DNA from: Dallia pectoralis
Lineage: Eukaryota > Chordata > Actinopteri > Esociformes > Umbridae
Direction of reading: 5' to 3'
Assembly (NCBI GenBank): GCA_029465975.1
Contig: CM055748.1
Coordinates: 14,642,627-14,706,626, forward strand
DNA length: 64,000 nt
The translations under genes and the position numbers were made by a program. The notes under the pieces are model-generated. The model had not been told where the DNA came from, ran no database searches, and worked only from the letters and a program-made list of their open reading frames with translations. Positions 56,937 to 64,000 of this stretch are shown here, piece by piece (position 1 is the first letter of the stretch; every line of letters begins with the position of its first letter).

Positions 56937-57539
56937 CATTTTTCCATGGCTAGTTTATTTAGTTCTAGTATTGTTCCAGAGGGCTGTATGGCTAGTTGGC
57001 TATTTGTATGCGCTGTTGTGTTTGGAGTTACATGTTTACTTTTTGGTATTTTAGAACAATTACCTTTCATGGTATTGGTTTGGTTACTTGTTTATGTATA
57101 ACAAGTTTGGGTTGGTGCATTGGTAGTGAGGGGTTTGCTAAATCTCTTCCTGTACTGGCTGGAGACATTGGGCCATATTCTTCAATGTTTTCCTAAGTTA
57201 TTTCTTAAATTCGTTCCTAAGAAAGGTCCTAAGAAAAGTCTTACTCAAATTCACGAATGTGTTCTTAAATGGCGTAATTGTTCGTACCTACGTTCCTATA
57301 ATGATGAATACCACGTCTTCGTAAATTTAAAGTGCGTGTCCGTTGTTCCTAATTAGCATAGTTAAACGCCCCGGTATTTCCCATAAAAGGGCATTAAACT
57401 GCAGGGCGGAGTGGAAACTCATCGTAAAAACGTGGAGAATGCAAAAATGCTTGAACCAACATGTATAGACAGTATAGAGGATCAGACGCCAAACTAACAA
57501 ATTACTTCTGCAATAAGTGAACAGGCAAAAATATGTAAT

Positions 57540-57775
57540 ATTTAGCAGCGTCAGTAGTGGTTGCAAAATCAAAAACAAATAGGATGCATGGGATTTAATC
57601 ATTCGTTCTGTGAATGCTGTGTCAGGGGAAAGGGGAATCACATAAAAATGACATAAAAAAGAAATGGTTTGACATGAAGTTTGAGGCCAAAAAAAGTTTT
57701 CCCAAACACAAACGAGTGATGCTGACCACAGGAGGGGGAAAGGCTTGCACTGTCCTTACTAAGCTAGACCAGGCA
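57540..57775 (+). pseudogene. Harbinger Myb/SANT-like protein relic
   Basis: Frames give SSGCKIKNK, then KKKWFDMKFEAKKSFPKHKR and TTGGGKA, similar to Myb/SANT-like proteins encoded by Harbinger elements. Frameshifted, then cut by the hAT MITE. Confidence 0.6.
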
Positions 57776-57794
57776 TCGGGGACATAATCGGAAT

Positions 57795-58176
57795 TAGAGC
57801 TGCAGATCATTGCCCGAAACCAACCGAACCCGACCCCCGACGGGTTCGGGTCAGGCTTGGTCTCTTGCGCTCCGGATTGCGCGGTGAATGAGTGGCCAGG
57901 TGATGCGTTTCATTTAGCAAATGGATAGTGAGGAGGTGAAACGCAGGCAGGACTTTGGCCCATACATTTGGTTGCACCGGCCAAAAGATTAAAATCTCAC
58001 TTTTAATGAAAAAACGAGTCGGTTATACCGAATGCAAAAAATGTACAGTCTCTTAAAATATGACAGCAAAATGACCGGGTTCGGCCTTCGGGATTTAAAA
58101 AACTGTCCAGCTCAGGTAGGGCCGAATTGTGTCGGGCCGGGTCGGGTCTCACTTTTTATGCCCGATTACAGCTCTA
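57795..58176 (+). mobile_element. hAT MITE with 8-bp duplication ATCGGAAT
   Basis: ATCGGAAT at 57787-57794 and 58177-58184. Ends TAGAGCTGCA and TACAGCTCTA. It keeps a transposase-start relic (MDSEEVKRRQDFGPYIWLHR). It is the complete relative of the split element at 25919-32268. Confidence 0.92.
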
Positions 58177-58569
58177 ATCGGAATGACCGCAGTCTCGGGG
58201 GTGCCATACACAGAAAAGCGTTGAATATATGCAAATATTTGGAATAATTGAATATCATTTATAGTGTTATTCTTAATAATATTTAAATCAATGTCCAATT
58301 GATGAAAACGCAGAGACTAATGATTTGTCACGAAAATGTCAGCGTGCAAATCTGCGTAAGAGTGCTTTTCACTGTGCGTAGATTCTGTTCTTTCCTAAGA
58401 ACAAATTCCAGATAAGTAAACATTGGTGAATGTCAGAATCTTCGTGGAAACTGCGTAAGTGGGTTTTAAGAACGAATTTCTTCTTAAGAACGGTTGAAGA
58501 ATACGGCCCAATGTTCTGTTCCTTGTTAGGTCATCGGATTATGGAGGTGAGTTGTCTTTCCAGCGTATG

Positions 58570-58790
58570 AGTGTATTTTGAGGCCGACAACTTGTCTTTT
58601 CCCCTGTTAGGTATAGCGATGTGTTCCCACTGGGGGCAGGTTGGGCAAGGTGAGGTTTCACTTGGTATGCATCCTTTTCTGCCTATTGATGGTGTCCATT
58701 TGATTTTTGGTAAACATTTAGCTGATAGTCGTGTCTGGCGTGATGAGCCTTGCTGGTACTACAGTCAGAACAGAACCTATAGAGCACATA
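58570..58790 (+). pseudogene. Gypsy protease-region fragment
   Basis: QGEVSLGMHPFLPIDGVHLI, then FGKHLADSRVWRDEPC, like the C-terminal part of the retroviral-type aspartic protease of fish gypsy elements. The active-site DTG is not present. Confidence 0.6.
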
Positions 58791-59230
58791 GCCAAAGAGG
58801 TTGATAATCTATTAGGTGGTTTACCATTGCCCATGTCCTGTGGTGATCTGGTGGTAGAGCAGTCTGCTGATCCTACCTTAAAAGGTTTATATATATGATC
58901 AAGTACTTCCAGTTGAGGAGCTAAGGAGTGCTGCCTCAGGGTTACTACATACACAATCAACTGTTGGTGAGGAAGTGGACGCCTCACAGCAAACGTTTTG
59001 TGGTTCCTTCTAATCTTTGAGATCTAATTTTGAAAACATCCCATGATGCTTCTGGTTACTTAGTGGTCAGTAAAACCTACGATCGTATTTTGCAACATTT
59101 TTATTGGCCTCATTTAAAGAAAGATATTTGCGCTTACATCAACACATGCCATGTTTGTCAGCTGACTGGGAAGCCTAATCAGACTTTAAGGCCAGCCCTG
59201 CTGCAACCTATTCCTGTTATAGGCCAGCCC
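58790..59230 (+). pseudogene. Gypsy integrase N-terminal (HHCC finger) fragment
   Basis: After DNLLGGLPLPMSCGDLVVEQ and a frameshift come KTSHDASGYLVVSKTYDRIL, HFYWPHLKKD and CHVCQLTGKPNQ: the H-H...C-x2-C zinc finger of integrase. LQPIPVIGQP is where the minisatellite starts. Confidence 0.85.
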
Positions 59231-60660
59231 TGCTGTAACCTGTTCCTGTTATAGGCCAGCCCCGCTGTAACCTATTCCTGTTATAGGCCAGCCCCGCTGT
59301 AACCTATTCCTGTTATAGGCCAGCCCCGCTGTAACCTATTCCTGTTATAGGCCAGCCCCGCTGCAACCTATTCCTGTTGTAGGTCAGCCCTGCTGCAACC
59401 TATTGCTGTTATTGGCCAGCCCCGCTGTAACCTATTCCTGGTATAGGCCAGCCCCGCTGTAACCTATTCCTGTTATAGGCCAGCCCCGCTGTAACCTGTT
59501 CCTGTTATAGGCCAGCCCCGCTGTAACCTGTTCCTGTTATAGGCCAGCCCCGCTGTAACCTGTTCCTGTTATAGGCCAGCCCCGCTGTAACCTATTCCTG
59601 ATATAGGCCAGCCCCGCTGTAACCTATTCCTGTTATAGGCCAGCCCCGCTGTGACCTATTCCTGATATAGGCCAGCCCCGCTGTGACCTATTCCTGTTAT
59701 AGGCCAGCCCCGCTGTAACCTGTTCCTGATATAGGCCAGCCCCGCTGTAACCTGTTCCTGTTATAGGCCAGCCCCGCTGTAACCTGTTCCTGCTATAGGC
59801 CAGCCCCGCTGTAACTTGTTCCTGTTATAGGCCAACCCCGCTGTAACCTGTTCCTGTTATAGGCCAGCCCCGCTGTAACCTATTCCTGTTATAGGCCAGC
59901 ACCGCTGTAACCTATTCCTGTTATAGGCCAGCACCGCTGTAACCTATTCCTGTTATAGGCCAGCCCCGCTGTAACCTGTTCCTGTTATAGGCCAGCCCCG
60001 CTGTAACCTGTTCCTGTTATAGGCCAGCACCGCTGTAACCTATTCCTGTTATAGGCCAGCCCCGCTGTAATCTGTTCCTGTTATAGGCCAGCCCCGCTGT
60101 AACGTATTCCTGATATAAGCCAGCCCCGCTGTAACCTATTCCTGTTATAGGCCAGCCCCGCTGTAACCTGTTCCTGTTATAGGCCAGCACTGCTGTAACC
60201 TAATCCTGTTATAGGCCAGCACCGCTGTAACCTATTCCTGTTATAGGCCAGCCCCGCTGCAACCTGTTCCTGTTATAGGCCAGCCCCGCTGTAACCTATT
60301 CCTGTTATAGGCCAGCCCCGCTGTAACCTATTCCTGTTATAGGCCAGCCCTGCTGTAACCTATTCCTGTTATAGGCCAGCCCCGATGTAACCTATTCCTG
60401 TTATAGGCCAGCCCCGCTGTAACCTATTCCTGTTATAGGCCAGCCCCGCTGTAACCTATTCCTGTTATAGGCCAGCACCGCTGTAACCTATTCCTGTTAT
60501 AGGCCAGCCCCGCTGTAACCTATTCCTGTTATAGGCCAGCCCCGCTGTAACCTATTCCTGTTATAGGCCAGCCCCGCTGTAACCTGTTCCTGTTATAGGC
60601 CAGCCCCGCTGTAACCTATTCCTGTTATAGGCCAGCCCAGCTGTAACCTATTCCTGTTAT
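59190..60660. repeat. 32-bp minisatellite grown from integrase coding sequence
   Basis: About 46 units of CTGTAACCTATTCCTGTTAT plus AGGCCAGCCCCG with sparse variants (ATTCCTGATATAGG, CAGCACCG, CTGTTCC). The seed codes for LQPIPVIGQP. The flanking integrase frame resumes at about 60663 with AFDY. Confidence 0.96.
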
Positions 60661-60696
60661 TTATGCATTTGATTATTGATTATGTTGGTCCATAAC

Positions 60697-61524
60697 TGTC
60701 ACACCCGCTTAGTCTCACAGCCAGCGAGGTGTGTGTGAGTAGTAAGGAGGTAGGCACAGGATCCGTAGCGTTGTTTGTATTTTAATATAAGTTCTCCTTG
60801 GAACACAACGCGAACTGTATTGTACACACTTGTACTAGAAAACAACAAAAAGAGCGTCACAGCGCTTAAATGTAATCTGGCCACAAACTAGGGCTCAATA
60901 GGTTTACCAGACATATAATGGTCTGTAATAGAACGCCGTGTGGCATGTACAAACACAAAACAGGAAACAATACCACACAAGGACATGACCCAACAGAGGA
61001 AGCCTATATAGGAGACTAATGGTGGAATGGACACCAGGTGTGTGTAATGATGAGACATGACCCAACAGAGGAAGCCTATATACTCTACTAATGGGGGAAT
61101 GGACACCAGGTGTGTGTAATGATGAGACATGACCCAACAGAGGAAGCCTATATAGGAGACTAATGGTGGAATGGACACCAGGTGTGTGTAATGATGAGAC
61201 ATGACTCAACAGAGGAAGCCTATATAGGAGACTAATGGGGGAATGAACACCAGGTGTGTGTAATGATGAGACATGACTCAACAGAGGAAGCCTATATAGG
61301 AGACTAATGGGGGAATGAACACCAGGTGTGTGTAATGATGAGACATGACTCAACAGAGGAAGCTTATATAGGAGACTAATGGGGGAAAGAACGCCAGGTG
61401 TGCAATAGACAGGACTAGACAATGTGACTAATGAGGGGGCGGCGGCCGCTAATACGTCAGCGACGACGAACGCCGAAACTTGCCCCCAGAGGGCAGTGGA
61501 GCTGCGCTAGAAGGAGTTATCACA
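60697..61524 (-). mobile_element. Solo LTR with six promoter-region repeats, in integrase
   Basis: Read on the minus strand it starts TGTGATAACTCC and ends GGGTGTGACA. Flanks ATAAC (60692-60696) and GTAAC (61525-61529) match four of five. It holds six 72-bp repeats at about 60995-61430, each with CTATATAGG on the minus strand or a variant. The gypsy integrase resumes on both sides. Confidence 0.82.
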
Positions 61525-61529
61525 GTAAC

Positions 61530-61693
61530 CTCGTTCTAAAACTGGTAGCACCTACATGTTGACTGTAATGTGTCAGGCTACAAGATACCCTGCAGCTTAT
61601 CCACTTCGCAACATTACTACGAAATATGTTGTGAAGGCTTTGTCACAGTTCATCTCAATCTTTGGAATACCTAAGGTGATTCAGAGCAATCAG
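61530..61693 (+). pseudogene. Gypsy integrase core fragment
   Basis: SKTGSTYMLTVMCQATRYPA, then ALSQFISIFGIPKVIQSNQ. Part of the catalytic core, with the second acidic position next to IQSNQ changed from the usual Asp. Truncated after that. Confidence 0.82.
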
Positions 61694-62039
61694 GTTTGTT
61701 GTTTGTCGTTGAGATCGCGTGTTGCTGTTGTAGGTATTTCATAATTTGTAAGGCATCAATTCTCTGAAAACATGTTGTTAGTTTTTTTTTCGCTTCACCA
61801 TTTTCGCAAGTTCAGAAATGTGTCAGCTAATAAGAATAAGGCTCAGAGACACACTGAATGATAGACGGGAACACAAAACAAGATGAAGACACAATGAAAC
61901 ATTCAGGCAGACTATAAAGAGGTTTGGAAAACACTTTGACCATGTGGATGGAGTCAGGACACAGCTGTAGTTAGAAGAGAGTACTTTAAAAAAATATGTA
62001 AAAACGTGTATTCTCACTTGTGTTCTCACTAACAGTCAA

Positions 62040-62230
62040 ACTAGCATCTTGTATCATGTGAGGTTGTGTTACAATCAAACCAAAATCATGTATCATTGTG
62101 AGGTTGTGTTACAATCAAACTAGCATCATGTATCATTGTGAGGTTGTGTTACAATCAAACTAGCATCATGTATCATTGTGAGGTTGTGTTACAATCAAAC
62201 TAGCATCATGTATCATTGTGAGGTTATGTT
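62040..62230. repeat. 40-bp tandem repeat
   Basis: About five units of TTACAATCAAACTAGCATCA plus TGTATCATTGTGAGGTTGTG. Directly before the candidate last exon. Confidence 0.92.
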
Positions 62231-62241
62231 GTGTGTTGCAG

Positions 62242-62249
62242 GTCAGTAA
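62242..62249 (+). CDS. Candidate last coding exon of the Fc-receptor-like gene
   Basis: TGTGTTGCAG|GTCAGTAAG: in phase 1 this adds Gly-Gln and stop. It is the only simple in-phase terminator I found downstream, but short exons are easy to match by chance over 6.7 kb of intron. Confidence 0.25.
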
Positions 62250-63469
62250 GAGAAAGTGAGAAAACAAGAAGGTAAGCTGTCAGGCTGAAGAATGGTGGAT
62301 GGAAGAGGCTTTATGACATATTTACATCTTTTGTCTATTCTTTGATGTGATAATATCCTCTAAACGCATCTTTTTAACTGTATATATTCTAAAAGGAACA
62401 AGCCATCAGATAACATTTAGACATTTAGACTTTTAAGGTGGCTCCGAGGGACACCTCAGCAAAAAACATTTTAAACGTTTTCCAAAACATTCACTGTTCA
62501 TAATGCTATTGAACTGTAAGATTTTGACATTTATTTTCTACGATGTTTTGTATGGTGACATCTTGTAAAATAAATCATTTTATTACTGATCATTCTGTAA
62601 TTCTGTGAAACTAAACATTTCATATGTTACTCTGGATTGTTCTGTTAAGTTCCTTTCTACCTTGGAATTTGGTTAGATGATAAGATGTTTTAAAGCTGGT
62701 AAGCAGTTAAAGGTTAGAATTGTTTTTTAATAAGACAAGTTATTCCTTTTATCTCGGCATAGAAATGAAGTTGTGCCACTTTTAATGCTCAACTGTGAAA
62801 GTGTTAATATACATATTTCATTAAAATCAACTGTTTCCTGCTACAATAGTCATGTACCACATTAACAATGTATACACTGTGCTTCTAATCATTTAAAAAC
62901 AACTAAATTTGTAAGTGATCTCAAACGTGTGTGTAAAGGCGAATTTCTTATTCTTCTGTGCCTTCTTTTGATGTCCGTCTTAATACAATTAGAATTTGCA
63001 ACACGAACAAACCAAAGGTTCTTTCTTTTTTAATGTTTTAAGACGGACAACAAAAGTTGTACAATAGTAAGTACGGTCAAAAAACTTCAAACTAATTGCA
63101 TTCAATCAATTACTCTATGACGTAGTAAAATCCAATTTGAAACTTAAAATACTAAAACGTTATCAGAATTGAACGTCTTCAAATGGAACATTTAACATTT
63201 CTTACACATTTCCATACAATAAATATTTTTTATACAATGTTAACTGATTTCAAACTAAATTATTATTTCTAATAAACCATTCCCTATTTGGCTCTTACAG
63301 TGTAAATGGTATTTGCACTGATCATCCAAAACATGATCACCACAAGTACAGCAAACCAAATAGAAGAGAAGGTGTAATGACACTATAGAAAGACCTTAAA
63401 CATTGAATCAAGGTTTGCTAACAATTTGATTCGTTTTTCCAAAATGAAGCGGTTAACTAATTTAGGATG
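62250..63469. other. Non-coding, possibly 3' UTR
   Basis: AT-rich, several AATAAA words, no recognisable exon or element. Confidence 0.35.
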
Positions 63470-63540
63470 TCCTGGGGTGGTCCAGTGGTCTAGTCCGCTG
63501 CCAATAGGCTCACATATATTGCTGCCGTGTGGGTCACTTT
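63470..63540 (+). mobile_element. 5' part of a tRNA-derived SINE
   Basis: GGGGTGGTCCAGTGGTCTAG resembles an A-box tRNA start, followed by GCTGCCGTGTGGGTC. The B box is lost. Confidence 0.45.
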
Positions 63541-63917
63541 AATATCGACATCGACAACATATTGTTGTATTCACTACCACCGACCAGCATGTGCTCTTGG
63601 TACGCAAGGAGTTTGAAAGACTGTTGGAGCCTGACAAATGTTGTTGTGGAGATGAAAAGGGCGTGAATTGATGCTGTGTGTAATTAACAGACCCCTACCA
63701 CGGTAAAAGCTGTGGACCTAGGGTTTAGTATATTTTGCAATCTTTAAATTAACCAGGCTACAAAATATTCTCAAAGCAAAAGGAATACTTTAAACTTACA
63801 ATACTCTGTCGATCAGTGGGTATTGGAAAAATAAACACTACTTTCACGTGGAAGTTACAAACACAATCACAAGAACAACGAACACTGAACATGATGTCAG
63901 AAGTAGCTTATTGTAGG

Positions 63918-64000
63918 CAGGGCTCTCAAGTCTCATGCATTGGGTGTGAGACACACGCATTTCAACCCGTTCACAGGCTCACACGCCACATATTGTATTT
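63918..64000 (+). mobile_element. Possible hAT terminus, cut by window end
   Basis: CAGGGCTCTCAAGTCTCATG resembles the terminus of a fish hAT-type element. The other end is outside the window. Confidence 0.35.

Larger units (their letters stand above)
57170..58509 (+). mobile_element. Harbinger-like element in the gypsy leader
   Basis: Ends GGGCCATATTCTTCAA and TTGAAGAATACGGCCC, with CTTAAG-rich subterminal inverted repeats. The host resumes as CATTGTTCTG. Flanking ATT/AAT makes the duplication ambiguous. A Myb/SANT relic inside supports the class. The window start (1-117) is another copy. Confidence 0.78.
56380..61695 (+). mobile_element. Gutted Ty3/gypsy retrotransposon with nested insertions
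   Basis: 5' LTR 56380-56917, primer-binding site at 56920, a short leader (to 57169), a Harbinger insertion (57170-58509), a protease piece, integrase pieces interrupted by a 32-bp minisatellite (59190-60660) and by a minus-strand LTR (60697-61524). Reverse transcriptase and the 3' LTR are missing. Confidence 0.8.

Noticed and set aside
60888..61422. Overlapping repetitive minus-strand ORFs (104 and 172 codons)
   Set aside because: These are the 72-bp LTR repeats read in two frames. Their hydrophobic look comes from the repeat, not a membrane protein.

Overview
The window is vertebrate nuclear DNA and looks like a teleost fish. Genes are split by GT-AG introns, immunoglobulin-superfamily exons are present, and the repeats are fish types: L2, Rex1-like and RTE LINEs, Tc1, hAT, PIF-Harbinger, Kolobok and piggyBac DNA transposons, Ty3/gypsy LTRs and tRNA-derived SINEs. 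A salmonid- or pike-like source is possible but cannot be fixed from this sequence. A 500-base run of N (16385-16884) is an assembly gap.

Two host genes can be assembled. On the minus strand (12590-17091) is a butyrophilin-like receptor: signal peptide, IgV, IgC and transmembrane exons with matching phases. On the plus strand (50781-55519, perhaps to 62249) is an Fc-receptor-like protein: signal peptide, two Ig domains, a transmembrane exon and two short cytoplasmic exons with ITIM-like tyrosines. Both look like cell-surface immune receptors. Both have introns loaded with minisatellites, one of which multiplies a 5' splice site.

The rest is transposon and tandem-repeat DNA. 1-10212: LINE remnants, including a long L2 inserted inside a Tc1 copy, and a piggyBac-like insertion in a second LINE. 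10213-12285: minisatellites and an LTR. 17329-22924: a tandem 2.8-kb duplication just upstream of the butyrophilin-like gene. 23628-34052: a stack of insertions seven deep (Tc1/IS630-like, TGCA-TSD element, hAT-like, piggyBac-like, hAT, THAP/P-like, solo LTR), plus a Kolobok-type element. 34174-38071: a hAT and a nearly intact RTE LINE with a 12-bp target duplication. 38302-40720: a Harbinger that swallowed a gypsy end. 40950-43115: Rex1-like and Tc1 fragments. 43734-47520: a long TIR element holding a small spliced acidic ORF, a hAT and an RTE fragment. 47540-48850: a 1.3-kb minisatellite. 55826-61695: a solo LTR and a gutted gypsy element carrying Harbinger, hAT and LTR insertions.

The most notable items are the insertion stack, a Kolobok-type element with convergent THAP and P2X7-C-terminal-like genes, minisatellites that grew from coding segments of transposons, and the array of duplicated splice donors in the Fc-receptor-like gene.
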